A stretch of DNA of 64,000 nt from Roseiarcus sp963835885 (lineage in GTDB: Bacteria > Pseudomonadota > Alphaproteobacteria > Rhizobiales > Beijerinckiaceae), in contig CAWIHF010000032.1 in NCBI GenBank assembly GCA_963835885.1, positions 1 through 64,000 of the forward strand, given 5' to 3'. Both the position numbers and the translations under genes were made by a program. Position 1 is the stretch's first letter. Each line of letters starts with the position of its first letter. The notes under the pieces were generated by a model. That model saw only the letters and a list, made by a program, of their open reading frames with translations. It searched no databases and had not been told where the DNA came from. Below are positions 17,312 through 26,433 of this stretch, piece by piece.

Positions 17312-18311
17312 TTACTTCAACCAGCGCCTTGTCGGTCACCGACGGTCGTATAGGCGCCGGTCGGCTCCTTGGTGATGACCGGGATCGGAGCCGCCGGTCA
17401 GCAGCGTCTTGACCGTCCGCTCGTAGTCGGCCTTGTCGAGCCGGCCGTCCGAGCCTTCGGTCAGCTTGTTGATCTCGCTCATCATCTGCGTCTGGTGGTG
17501 CTCGGTCTGGGCGCCGGTCGCGTCGTTGTCGAGCACGATCTTGACCGCCTCGTCGGGATGGGCGCGGGCATAGTCCCAGCCCTTCATCGAGGCCTTGACG
17601 AAGCGCGCCATCTTGTCGACGAAGGCCGGATCCTTGAGCTTGTCCTGCATCACGTAGAGGCCGTCCTCGAGGGTCGCGACGCCCTGGTCCTCGTATTTGA
17701 AGACGACGAGCTGCGTCGGGCTTGTAGCCGGCGTCGATCACCTGCCAGTATTCGTTGTAGGTCATGGTCGAGATGCAGTCGGCCTGCTTCTGGATCAGCG
17801 GATCGACGTTGAAGCCCTGCTTGAGCACCTTGACGCCGTCCGGGCGAGCCGTCGGTCTTGAGGTCGAGCTTGCCCATCCAGTTGAGGAACGGATATTCGT
17901 TGCCGTAGAACCAGACGCCGAGCGTGTGGCCCTTGAGGTCGGCCGGGGTCTTGATGCCGGTGTCGTCGCGGCAGGTGAGCTCGAGGCCCGAGTGCTTGAA
18001 CGGCTGGGCGATGTTGACCAGCGGCACGCCCTTCTCGCGGGCGGCGAGCGCGGCGGGCATCCAGTCGACGATGACGTCGGCGCCGCCGCCGGCGATCACC
18101 TGCTCGGGCGCGATGTCCGGGCCCGCCCGGCTTGATCGTCACGTCGAGCCCTTCCGCCTTGTAGAAGCCCTTGTCCTTGGCGACGTAATAGCCGGCGAAC
18201 TGCGCCTGGGTGACCCATTTCAGCTGCAGCGTCACCTTGTCGGCCGCGTGCGCGGCGCCCGCGGCGAGGATCGCCGCTGCGCCGACGATGAGCAGTGAGA
18301 GACTTGTTCAT
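17312..18311 (-). pseudogene. ABC transporter substrate-binding protein, NMT1/ThiY-like (six frameshifts)
   Basis: Joined across frames, the product is a periplasmic binding protein of about 330 residues. A signal peptide (MNKSL, then LLIVGAAAILAAGAAHA) leads into KVTLQLKWVTQAQFAGYYVA and GFYKAEGLDVTIKPGGPDIA, the NMT1/ThiY-type opening. Later blocks are ELTCRDDTGIKTPADLKGHT and WDYARAHPDEAVKIVLDND. Frame changes fall near 18297, 18121, 17843, 17722, 17387 and 17335, most explained by one extra C before CG. Between them the protein is well conserved, which argues for sequencing error over decay. It is the last gene of the pyrimidine operon and would deliver a pyrimidine-like or hydantoin ligand to the two permeases. 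The exact stop (17312 or 17317) is uncertain. Confidence 0.75.
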
Positions 18312-18348
18312 TGTTGTTCGATCCTCCGGTTGAACCACGACCACCCCT

Positions 18349-19173
18349 TCAACCCCTTCGCCGCGTGAACCCGTCGCGCGGCGAAAAGCTCAGAGCCTCC
18401 CTCGCCCGATAGGAGGCGTGCCAGAACGTCACGCGGCGTTCGACGCCGGCGACGAGCGCGTAGAACAGCGAACCCGTGAGCGCGGCGACGACGATCGTCG
18501 CCCACACCATGTCGATGCCGAGATGGCCGACCTCGGTCGAGATGCGAAAGCCCATGCCGACCGTCGGCGTGCCGAAGAACTCCGCCACGATCGCCCCGAT
18601 CATGGCGAGCGTCGTGTTGATCTTCAGCGCGTTGAAGATGAACGGCAGCGCCGCCGGCAGGCGCAGGGCGATCAGCGTCTGCCAGTAGTCCGCGGCGTAG
18701 GTCTTCATCAGGTCGCGCTCCATCGCGCTCGCGCTCGTCAAGCCCGCGCGACCGTGTTCACCAGCATCGGGAAGAAGGTCATCACGACGACGACCGCCGC
18801 CTTCGACTGCCAGTCGAAGCCGAACCACATCACCATGATCGGCGCGATGCCGACGATCGGCAGCGCGGAGACGAGGTTGCCGAGCGGCAGAAGCCCGCGC
18901 TGCAGGAACTGCGAGCGATCGACCAGGATCGCGACGACGAGCCCCGGAGACGCAGCCGATGGCGTAGCCGGCGAGCACGCCCTTGATCGTCTGCCAGAAG
19001 TCGGCGGCGAGCGTCGGGATGGAGGTCACGAACCGCACGCGCGATCGCCGAGGGCGGCGGCAGGATGATCGACGGGCACGTGCAGGAGCCGGACGCCGGC
19101 CTCCCACAAGCGCCAGCACCGCGAGGCCGAAGGCGAGCGGCGGAACGAGGTCGACGAGGCGGCGCGCGTTCAC
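18349..19173 (-). pseudogene. ABC transporter permease, SsuC/ThiX-like (frameshifted)
   Basis: The gene encodes an inner-membrane permease of the nitrate/sulfonate/taurine class. The first part reads LVDLVPPLAFGLAVLAL and IPTLAADFWQTIKGVLAGYA. The C-terminal half, in frame, includes ADYWQTLIALRLPAALPFIF, the EAA loop contacting the ATPase, and GIDMVWATIVVAALTGSLFY. The middle must be read from other frames (LPLGNLVSALPIVGIAPIMV). Shifts lie near 19103, 19074, 19037, 18945 and 18745. A GTG start at 19173 overlaps the upstream permease stop in GTGA, showing translational coupling. Together with the second permease it forms the channel of the pyrimidine-type importer. Confidence 0.72.
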
Positions 19174-20039
19174 CGGATGAAGCCCATGCGATGCTCGGTG
19201 GCGCGGCCGACGAGGCCGATGATCCCGACGAGCGCCGCCGACAGCGCCGCGGCGGCGAACAGCGCCGCCCAGATCTGCACCGTCTGACCATAGTAGGAGC
19301 CCGCGAGCAGGCGCGCGCCCAAGCCGCCGTCCTCGCTCTTGGTCACTTCGGCGACGACCGCGCCGACCAGCGCCGCCGCCGCCCCGATCTTCATGCTGGC
19401 GAAGAAGAAGGGCGCGCTCGCCGGCGCGCGCAGCTTGAGCGAACGTCTGCGGACGGCGTCGCCGAATAGGTGCGCATCAGGTCGAGCTGCAGCGGATCGG
19501 GCGAGCGGAAGCCCTTGACCATGCCGACGGTGATCGGGAAAGAACGACAGATAGGCGGCGATCGCCGCCTTCGGCGCGATGCCGGTGATGTCGAACTGGT
19601 TGAGGATGACGACGATCATCGGCGCGAGCGCGATGATCGGAACGGTCTGCGAGGCGACGATCCAGGGCATCATCGAGCGCTCGAGCCAGCGCATCGAGAC
19701 GATGAGGACCGCAAGCCCGATGCCGAGCGTCGCGCCGAACAGAAATCCGATCAGCGTTTCCTCGAGCGTGATCAGGCCGTGATAGACGAGGCTGCGCTTC
19801 GAGGTCGGCGCGGTGGCGAAGACCAGGCGCCAGAGTTCGGCCACGATCTGGTGTGGTCCCGGCAGCTTCGGCCGCTCCATGTTGAGCGAATCGACGATGA
19901 GATCCTGCGTCGAATAGTCGGTGCGCCCGGCGTTGGCGTAGAGGTCGCGCTGCAGCGGCGCGTTCATCAGCGCCGCGGCGACATACCAGGCCGCGACGAT
20001 GGCGAGGATGACGGTCGCGATGGGGAGGGCGGATTTCAT
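19170..20039 (-). pseudogene. ABC transporter permease, second subunit (frameshifted)
   Basis: This permease starts MKSALPIATVILAIVAAWYV with a first membrane helix. It continues through GLITLEETLIGFLFGATLGI and APMIVVILNQFDITGIAPKA to LSFFP, where the frame breaks near 19537. The next stretch reads ITVGMVKGFRSPDPLQLDLM in another frame, and the original frame returns near 19440 as KLRAPASAPFFFASMKIGAA, the EAA loop. The C terminus ends in ATEHRMGFIR. Two or three single-base insertions explain everything. It pairs with the neighbouring permease. A palindromic repeat block lies between this gene and the ATPase. Confidence 0.75.
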
Positions 20040-20042
20040 GTT

Positions 20043-20172
20043 CTCGCCCTCACCCCGGCCCTCTCCCGCAAGCGGGAGAGAGGGCAAATCCCTTCTCCCG
20101 CATTGCCGGTCGAGAGACGGGCGTCCTTCGACGCCCAGGCGGAGAAGGTGGCGCAAAGCGCCGGACAAGGGG
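20043..20172. repeat. Dispersed palindromic repeat inside the pyrimidine operon
   Basis: This block contains CCCTCTCCCGCAAGCGGGAGAG, then CTTCTCCCG and later GGAGAAGGTGGCGCAAAGCG, the same family as the repeats at 988-1188 and 32589-32690. It separates the ATPase gene from the permeases and may act as an attenuator or mRNA stabiliser lowering permease expression. Confidence 0.6.
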
Positions 20173-20191
20173 AAGCGGCGAGCGCTACCCG

Positions 20192-21029
20192 TCATACGAA
20201 TGTCCCTCGCCGCAGCCCGTGCCGGACGCGGTTGGCGATCGCCATGAATTCCGGCGTCTCGCGGATTTCGAGCTGCCGATCGCGGGGGAAGTTGCACTCG
20301 ATGACGTCAAAGATGCGCCCCGGGCGAGGCGACATGACGACGATATGGGTCGAAAGAAACACCGCCTCGGGAATCGAGTGGGTGACGAACAGCACCGTCT
20401 TGCCGGTCACCTCCCACAGGGTCAGCAATTGCTGGTTGAGCATGTCGCGCACGATCTCGTCGAGCGCGCCGAACGGCTCGTCCATCAGCAGGAGGTCGGG
20501 GTCGAACGACAGCGCCCGCGCGATCGAGGCCCGCTGCTGCATGCCGCCCGACAATTGCCAGGGAAACTTGTTGCCGAAGCCCGCGAGATTGACGAGATCG
20601 AGCCCCTTCTTGACCCGCGCCTCGCGCTCCGCCTTGTCGAAACCCATGATCTCGAGCGGCAGCGCGATGTTGCGCGCAACCGTTCGCCACGGATAGAGCG
20701 CCGGCGCCTGAAAGACGTAGCCGTAGGCGCGTTTCGCCCGCGCCTCGCTCGGGCTCATGCCGTTGACCCGGATCGCGCCGCTGCTCGGCGTCTCGAGATC
20801 GGCGACCGCTCTGCAGCAGGGTCGTCTTGCCGCAGCCGGAAGGCCCGATGAAGGAGACGAATTCGCCGCGCCGAACCTTGAGATTGACGTTGCTGAGCGC
20901 CTGGACCGGTCCGTCGCGCGTGTCGAAGCGCAACGACGACCCGCTGATCTCGATCACCGCGTCGTCGGCAGGCGCCTTGGCGACGCCGTCTCGTACCGGC
21001 GATGGCGTCGATGCTACGCCCATTTCCAT
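20192..21029 (-). CDS. ABC transporter ATP-binding protein, SsuB/TauB-like (one frameshift)
   Basis: The start MEMGVASTPSPVRDG leads to FDTRDGPVQALSNVNLKVRR and Walker A GPSGCGKTTLL. The frame shifts near 20812 (an apparent extra A). The rest reads MSPSEARAKRAYGYVFQAPA, signature LSGGMQQRASIARA, Walker B LLLMDEPFGALDE and the switch histidine in VLFVTHSIPEAV. The C terminus matches nitrate/sulfonate/hydroxymethylpyrimidine importers. It powers the two permeases encoded downstream. It follows hydA by only 8 bp, so the genes are cotranscribed. Corrected length is about 278 residues. Confidence 0.82.
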
Positions 21030-21037
21030 GGGTTCCC

Positions 21038-22466
21038 CTAGCGCGCGACGCCGACGGCGGCGGTGAACTCCTTGAACCTCTTCAAGGCCCGCGCGTCCGC
21101 CGCAAACGGCTCGCGGCGAATGAACTTGCCCCGCCCGAGTTCGGCCTGAACGGCGCCTTCGCGGAACACGACGTCGCCGCGCGACAGCGTATAGCGCGGA
21201 AGGCCGGTCACCTTCTTCCCCTCGAACACGTTGTAGTCGATCACCGACATCTGGGTCTTGGCGGAGATGGTCTTGTTGGCCTTGGGGTCCCAGACCGTGA
21301 TGTCGGCGTCGGCGCCGGGGATGATCGCCCCTTTGCGCGGATACATGTTGAGGATTTTTGCGCTGTTGGTCGAGGTCACCGCGACGAACTCGTTCGGGGT
21401 CAGCCGTCCCGTCTCGACGCCGTAGGTCCACAAGACCGGCATGCGGTCCTCGAGGCCGCCGGTGCCGTTCGGGATCTTGGTGAAGTCGCCGAGGCCGAGC
21501 TCCTTCTGTTTGGTGGTGAACGCGCAATGGTCGGTCGCCACCACCTGGAGGGAGCCGGCGCGAAGACCGTTCCACAGGTCGTCCTGATGGATCTTGTCGC
21601 GGAAGGGCGGCGACATCACGCGCCGCGCGGCGTGCTTCCAGTCCTTGTCGTAGTACTCGCTTTCATCGAGCACGAGATGCTGGATGAGCGGCTCGCCGTA
21701 CACGCGTTTTCCCAGCGCTCGCGCCCGCGCGATCGCCTCATGGGCGGGAATGCAGGAGGTGTGGACGATATAGAGCGGCACGCCGGCCTGATCGGCGAGC
21801 ATGATGGCGCGGTTGGCCGCCTCGCCCTCGACGTCCGGCGGACGCGACAGGGCATGGCCTTCCGGCCCGGTGACGCCCTTCGTCAGATAATGCTGCTGCA
21901 GGGCAGCGACGAGGTCGCCATTCTCGGCGTGGACGAGCGGCATCGCGCCAAGCTCCGCGCAGCGGACGAAGGAGGCGAACATTTCTTCGTCGTTGACCAT
22001 CAGCGCGCCTTTGTAGGCCATGAAATGCTTGAAGGTGGTCACGCCGGCCTCGACCACCTTGGCCATGTCCTCGCGCACCGGAATCGTTCCAGTAGGTGAT
22101 GCACATGTGGTACGAATAGTCGGCGACGGCGTCCTTGGAGCGCTTGTCCCAGTCGGCGAACGCCTCCATCAGCGGCTGGTTGCGGTTCGGAATGCAGAAG
22201 TCGACCACCATCGTCGTGCCGCCCGACACCGCCGCCTTGGTGCCGCTCTCGTAATTGTCGGCCGAGTTGGTTCCCATGAACGGCATGTCGAGATGGGTGT
22301 GCGGATCGACGCCGCCCGGCATGACGAAGCAGTCGGCGGCGTCGAGGGAGCTGTCGCCCCTCAGGTCCTCGCCGATCGCCTTGATGGTTTCGCCTTCGAC
22401 CAGCACGTCGGCCTTGTAGGTCCGGTCCGCGGTGACGATCGTTCCGCCTTTGATGACGAGTGACAT
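21038..22466 (-). CDS. hydA: Dihydropyrimidinase / hydantoinase (one frameshift)
   Basis: This is an amidohydrolase of about 475 residues that opens the ring of dihydrouracil, dihydrothymine or hydantoins. The metal site is visible: GVDPHTHLDMPF (H56, H58), the carbamylated lysine in VTTFKHFMAYKGA, PLVHAENGD, IVHTSCIP and the catalytic aspartate in VVATDHCAFT. The frame breaks once near 22080, between CITYWND and VREDMAKVVEAG; removing one C from TCCGGT restores it. Upstream hyuC would hydrolyse the N-carbamoyl product, so the two catalyse consecutive steps of reductive pyrimidine breakdown. The dihydropyrimidine dehydrogenase genes (preT/preA) often found alongside are not in this window. 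Confidence 0.88.
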
Positions 22467-22523
22467 GGCTGTTCTTCCCTTTTGGGCTTCGAGGGCGGCG
22501 TCTTGAGCCGCCGCACAGGGTTG

Positions 22524-23771
22524 TCACGAAGCGATTTCGGCTTTTTCAAGCACGGCATGCATGAGGACGTTGGCGCCGGCGGTCGACCATTCCGGCTTGA
22601 TGTCTTCGCTCTCGTTGTGGCTGACGCCGCCGACGCAGGGGGTGAAGATCATCGAGGTCGGCGCGACGCGCGCGATGTAGCAGGCGTCGTGCCCGGCGCC
22701 GGAGACGATATTGCGGTGCGCGTAGCCGAAGTGCTTTGCGGCGCGCCGCACGGCGTCGACGCAGCCGGGATCGAAAGCGACCGGCGGATAGTAGAAGACC
22801 TGCTTGAGGTCGTCGGCGAGGCCGATCTTCGCGGCGATCGTCTGCACCCCTTCGCGTAAGGCCGCATCCATCCCGCTCAGGGTCTCGTCGACCGGATGGC
22901 GGAACTCCGCGGTCATGAAGACTTCGCCGGGAATGACGTTGCGCGAATTCGGATAGGGGTTCAGCATCCCGACCGTCGACACGCCGAGCGGCGCGTTCCC
23001 GAGGCCGATCGCGTTGACCAGCTCGACAATCCGCGCGGCGCCGAGGAGGGCGTCCTTGCGGCGGGGCATCGGCGTCGAGCCGGCGTGGCTCTCGAAGCCG
23101 GTCAAGCGAATTTCATACCAGCGCTGGCCCTGCCCGTGGGTGACGACGCCGACGTCGAAATTCTCGTCCTCGAGGATCGGCCCCTGCTCGATATGCAGTT
23201 CGAAGAAGGCGTGCACCGGCCGACCGCCGACCGGCTGCTCACCCTTGAAGCCGATGCGCGCGAGCTCGTCGCCGAGCCTCTTCCCCTCGGCGTCGAGCCT
23301 GGAATAGGCGAACTCCTTGGTGTAGGCGCCGGCGAAGACGCCGGACGAGATCATCGCCGGCGCGTAGCGCGAGCCTTCTTCGTTGGTCCAGTTGGCGACC
23401 TCGATCGGACGGCGGGTCTTGATCTTGAGGTCGTTCAGCGAGCGCACCACTTCGAGCGCGCCGAGCACGCCGAGCACCCCGTCGAATTTGCCGCCGGTCG
23501 GCTGGGTGTCGAGATGGCTGCCCATCATGACCGGGGCAAGCGTATCGTCCTCGCCTGTGCGGCGGGCGAACATGTTGCCCATCTCGTCGACCTCGACCGC
23601 ACAGCCGGCCGCCTCGCACCAGTACCGGAACAGCTCGCGCCCCTGCTTGTCGAGGTCGGTCAGGGTCAGCCGCTTGCACCCCCCCTTGCGCGTCGCGCCG
23701 ATCTTGGCCATCTCCATGAGCGAATCCCAGAGCCTTGCCCCGTCGACGCGCACATTGGACAGATCCGCCAT
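22524..23771 (-). CDS. hyuC: Zn-dependent N-carbamoyl amidase (beta-ureidopropionase / HyuC type)
   Basis: The intact protein of 415 residues belongs to the M20-like hydantoinase/carbamoylase family. Metal ligands appear in MGSHLDTQPTGGKFDGVLG (H87, D98), NWTNEEGSRYAP (the catalytic glutamates near 131), ELHIEQGP (about 195) and SGAGHDACYIA plus GVSHNESE at the C-terminal end. It hydrolyses N-carbamoyl-beta-alanine or N-carbamoyl amino acids to the amine, CO2 and ammonia, after hydA opens the ring. It is the first gene of the leftward operon. Its start is about 40 bp from a perfect RutR box, so uracil or thymine probably induces it. Confidence 0.9.
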   Translation of the reverse strand: MADLSNVRVDGARLWDSLMEMAKIGATRKGGCKRLTLTDLDKQGRELFRYWCEAAGCAVEVDEMGNMFARRTGEDDTLAPVMMGSHLDTQPTGGKFDGVLGVLGALEVVRSLNDLKIKTRRPIEVANWTNEEGSRYAPAMISSGVFAGAYTKEFAYSRLDAEGKRLGDELARIGFKGEQPVGGRPVHAFFELHIEQGPILEDENFDVGVVTHGQGQRWYEIRLTGFESHAGSTPMPRRKDALLGAARIVELVNAIGLGNAPLGVSTVGMLNPYPNSRNVIPGEVFMTAEFRHPVDETLSGMDAALREGVQTIAAKIGLADDLKQVFYYPPVAFDPGCVDAVRRAAKHFGYAHRNIVSGAGHDACYIARVAPTSMIFTPCVGGVSHNESEDIKPEWSTAGANVLMHAVLEKAEIAS

Positions 23772-23809
23772 ACACACCTCTCCTGAGAGTGGCGGACGCT
23801 ATTATAGGT

Positions 23810-23825
23810 TTGACCAAATGGTCAA
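23810..23825. promoter_or_regulatory. RutR operator
   Basis: TTGACCAAATGGTCAA matches the known E. coli RutR consensus TTGACCANNTGGTCAA at every fixed position, and the symmetry extends one base each side (TTTGACCAAATGGTCAAA, 23809-23826). It lies between the divergent hyuC operon and the RutR-like gene, about 40 bp from one start and 72 bp from the other, so it could control both. Confidence 0.85.
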
Positions 23826-23897
23826 ATGACGTAACCTTGGGCGAAACGCCCATCGTTTCGGCGCCGGGGAGCGCAGGTTTCCGCCACCGCGGAGGGG

Positions 23898-24545
23898 ATG
23901 ATCGACAGCATTTCGAAGGAGCGGACGGCGCCGCGAAAGCGCAGGCCGAGCGTCCGCGCGGAGAACGAACGGGCACTGCTCGAAGCGGCCGAGGCGATCT
24001 TCGCCGATGAGGGATTCTCCGCCGCGACGACCGCGGCGATCGCCAAGCGCGCCGGCGTGCCGAAGGCGAACCTGCACTATTACTTTCCCACCAAGGAGGC
24101 GCTCTATCGCGCCGTGGTCGAGCGGGTGCTGACCGCCTGGCTCGCCGCCGCCGCCTCGTTCGACCTGAGCGAGGACCCGCGCGAGGCGCTCTCCGCATAT
24201 ATCGGCGCGAAAATGGATCTTTCGCGGGAAATGCCGCTCGCTTCCCGCATCTGGTCGGCCGAGATCATGCGCGGCGCGCCGATCATCCAGGATTTTCTCG
24301 ACACCACACTGAGCGATTGGGTCGCCTTGCGCGAGCGGGCGGTCAAACGCTGGATCGCCGCCGGCAAGCTCAAGCCGATCGAGCCAAAAGTGCTGTTCTA
24401 CATGATCTGGGCGACGACCCAGCAATACGCCAACGCCGCGCACGAGATCTCCACGCTGAACGGCGGCCGGCCACTCGACGATGCGGCCTTTGAGCGGGCG
24501 AAGGTCCAGGTGATCGACACGATTCTCGGCGGGGTGGCGGCGTAG
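23898..24545 (+). CDS. rutR: TetR-family regulator, RutR-like
   Basis: This 215-residue repressor has an N-terminal TetR helix-turn-helix (residues about 20-65: ALLEAAEAIFADEGFSAATT, then GVPKANLHYYFPTKEALYRA) and a ligand-binding C-terminal domain. That domain carries the RutR-type blocks ASRIWSAEIMRGAPIIQDFL and YMIWATTQQYANAAHEI. RutR releases DNA when bound to uracil or thymine. The exact RutR box between this gene and the divergent hyuC operon supports the assignment. It would repress pyrimidine breakdown and uptake until pyrimidines accumulate, and probably its own gene. Confidence 0.88.
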   Translation: MIDSISKERTAPRKRRPSVRAENERALLEAAEAIFADEGFSAATTAAIAKRAGVPKANLHYYFPTKEALYRAVVERVLTAWLAAAASFDLSEDPREALSAYIGAKMDLSREMPLASRIWSAEIMRGAPIIQDFLDTTLSDWVALRERAVKRWIAAGKLKPIEPKVLFYMIWATTQQYANAAHEISTLNGGRPLDDAAFERAKVQVIDTILGGVAA

Positions 24546-24595
24546 CGCGATGACGCGCTCGGCCGTCTTCGCGAGCGAAGCGCGGCGATCCAGCG

Positions 24596-24637
24596 GCCTC
24601 CGCTGCCACCGTCTCTTGGAAGATGGCCAGCGGAGGC
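24596..24637. terminator. Stem-loop after rutR
   Basis: GCCTCCGCTG and CAGCGGAGGC form a perfect 10-base stem around a 22-base loop, about 50 bp after the rutR stop. There is no following T-run, so intrinsic termination is uncertain. Confidence 0.3.
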
Positions 24638-24678
24638 CCACAGAAAATATCGTCAGTTTCGGCAAGCGGGGCGTCACC

Positions 24679-24885
24679 TCACTGCGCCTTCGCCCGCTCG
24701 AGGTTGAGCGCGAGTAGGCGGGCCAGGGCGTCGTCGGTCCGTCTTCGGCAGGGATGCGGGGCGCCTCGCCCGGCGCGGTGGGGCGTGATTTGGCGCGATA
24801 TCGACGAGATCGGGCGGGTTGAGCTAAGCGCGCCGCAGTTCGTCGAGCGTCTTCGCCGCCGCGACGATACGCTGGGCGCGCAGAT
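24679..24885 (-). pseudogene. Remnant of MmeI-like DNA methyltransferase 3' end, copy A
   Basis: On the minus strand the fragment reads AQRIVAAAKTLDELRRA, an in-frame stop, then LNPPDLVDIAP, a gap, and DALARLLALNLERAKAQ with a stop at 24679. These are the last segments of large class I SAM-dependent DNA methyltransferases of the MmeI (type IIL) group. Compared with copy B at 27917-28262, about 135 bp encoding the LYNQRPRWLADAHDALD part is deleted. Only this end survives. The assignment rests on my recognition of the conserved tail. Confidence 0.6.
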
Positions 24886-24896
24886 CGGGCTGACTG

Positions 24897-25316
24897 TCAC
24901 CTTCGCGGATACCAAAGCTCGAACTCTTCCCGCAGTCGCGCCATCAGAAGCTTCATTCGGCGTCGGCCTATAGACCTTGGCGATGAACGGCGGCTTGTGC
25001 CGAGCGAGAAAACTTTCGACACGGGGCAGGTCGCGATAAACGCGTAGGCGAGGTCTGGATAGGACGCCACGCCGACAATCACCATCAACGCAACGCCGTG
25101 CCGCATAACAGCATCGCGCTCGTTCGGTTTATAGCGAATCCGACGATCATGAGTGAGCGCGATCCAGCCGTGTTTGCCGACCGCTTCAAGCCAAATTTCA
25201 TCCGGGGCGTCCGGCGCGAAGTGATCCGTGTGCCGTTCGACAGTCAGACCGCTCGCTCTGAGAATCTCGGGAAAGCGCTTTCCGAGATCGCGATCGGTAA
25301 AGTAGACGAGGCTCAA
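24897..25316 (-). CDS. PIN-like toxin of a DUF433-linked pair (DUF5615-type), C-terminally frameshifted
   Basis: The sequence SLVYFTDRDLGKRFPEILRA, then FAPDAPDEIWLEAVGKHGWI and ALTHDRRIRYKPNERDAVM, has the spaced acidic residues of small PIN-like RNase toxins paired with DUF433 proteins. The frame shifts near residue 95: a second frame continues as PRVESFLARHKPPFIAKVYR, the normal family C terminus. The annotated frame therefore ends in unrelated residues, and the toxin may be inactive or the shift an error. The start overlaps the stop of the upstream antitoxin by 4 bp, the usual coupling of such pairs. Confidence 0.65.
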   Translation of the reverse strand: MSLVYFTDRDLGKRFPEILRASGLTVERHTDHFAPDAPDEIWLEAVGKHGWIALTHDRRIRYKPNERDAVMRHGVALMVIVGVASYPDLAYAFIATCPVSKVFSLGTSRRSSPRSIGRRRMKLLMARLREEFELWYPRR

Positions 25317-26014
25317 GCCGCCCGCTCATAGAGGACAGCCTGTTCGATTTCCGCCGGGCCGAGATCATAGTCCGCCGCAATATCCTCGACGGTCTCTCCC
25401 GCGTCGATCCGGTCGGCGATGGCTGAGGTGGATACGCCCCTCCGAAGCAACATAGGCCTGCCGAAAGCGATGCGCGGATCAATGGCGATCACTCGTTCCT
25501 CGCTCGGCGCGACGGCGGAGACAAAGGGATAGAGTCGTGCGGGAAATCTGGACGCATCCCATTCGACTCGCCTGAGGTGCTCTTCGAGGACCCGGCGCAT
25601 CGCGAGCTGGCCGGACGCCGAAAGGTCAATAAGTTCGCCGTAGCGGTCGAGGAACAATTTTCCTGCGTCTGCACGTAATTCAGGCCGGAGGAGGAGTCGT
25701 TCGATGTGAAGCGCCTTTTCCGCGTAAGCGAGAGCGCTTCGCAGGGCCTTGACCGAGACCCCGTGCTCGGTCCTCAGCGACCGCAGAACATGCGCTTCGA
25801 TCAGGTTCGAGAAAGAAAGCAAAGGCGGCTCCCGCGAAGCGGGTCGGATCAACGGGGGAAAGTGGCCCCCTCCAGCGCTTGTTGGATATTGGCGGCCGAG
25901 CGCCCAGGCTCGCAACGTCGCCGCCGGCAACCGGGCGTACCTGGCGGCCTCGGCAAGCGTGTAAGCCGCGACGTCAAGATCGTCAGCGACCGATTTCTCG
26001 CGCCTCACTGTCAT
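25313..26014 (-). CDS. DUF433 antitoxin-like protein with N-terminal MerR-like helix-turn-helix
   Basis: The 233-residue protein begins with a MerR/excisionase-like DNA-binding segment (YTLAEAARYARLPAATLRAW, residues about 18-37). It ends with a DUF433 domain (AIDPRIAFGRPMLLRRGVST, then IADRIDAGETVEDIAADYDL). DUF433 proteins are commonly the antitoxin partners of PIN-like DUF5615 toxins, and the next gene overlaps by 4 bp. It probably binds and silences the toxin and represses the operon. The pair lies inside an island bounded by methyltransferase remnants, a usual place for addiction or defence modules. Confidence 0.78.
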   Translation of the reverse strand: MTVRREKSVADDLDVAAYTLAEAARYARLPAATLRAWALGRQYPTSAGGGHFPPLIRPASREPPLLSFSNLIEAHVLRSLRTEHGVSVKALRSALAYAEKALHIERLLLRPELRADAGKLFLDRYGELIDLSASGQLAMRRVLEEHLRRVEWDASRFPARLYPFVSAVAPSEERVIAIDPRIAFGRPMLLRRGVSTSAIADRIDAGETVEDIAADYDLGPAEIEQAVLYERAA

Positions 26015-26433
26015 GCGGGAAGACTAGCGGAACCGCGTGAGCCTGTCATTTCGGCCAGCGAGAACGCCTGGGTAGAATCAAACGTTTGGTTCCTAAACAC
26101 GGAAACCCGGTGTAGGCTGTCGAAACAGTGGCGGCCTCGCGCGGCCTTATGCGCGTAATTGGGCCTCGGGATCGGGTCGTACTTTACGATGATCACTCCA
26201 CTCGACGGGCGCCCAATCGCCACAAAGGGCGGTGGCTGGAACGCAAAGCTAGTTGCTATTGCCTTGGCTGTTTGTGGCTTTATTGCAGGCGCCGCCGGTC
26301 TAGTAATAAACGTAAAGACAATCGAGGATTTCTTTGGCTTGGCGCAGTCGGAGCCGTTGAGCGTTAGCTTAAGCAAAGGCGAGAACCCTCGTTTAATTCC
26401 AGATGTTGTGTATGTCGAAGGACACCCCCAACT

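Noticed and set aside
17312..20039. True decay of the whole pyrimidine transporter
   Set aside because: Not preferred, because the shifts share one context (extra pyrimidine before CG) and the protein between them is well conserved; kept open pending read data.
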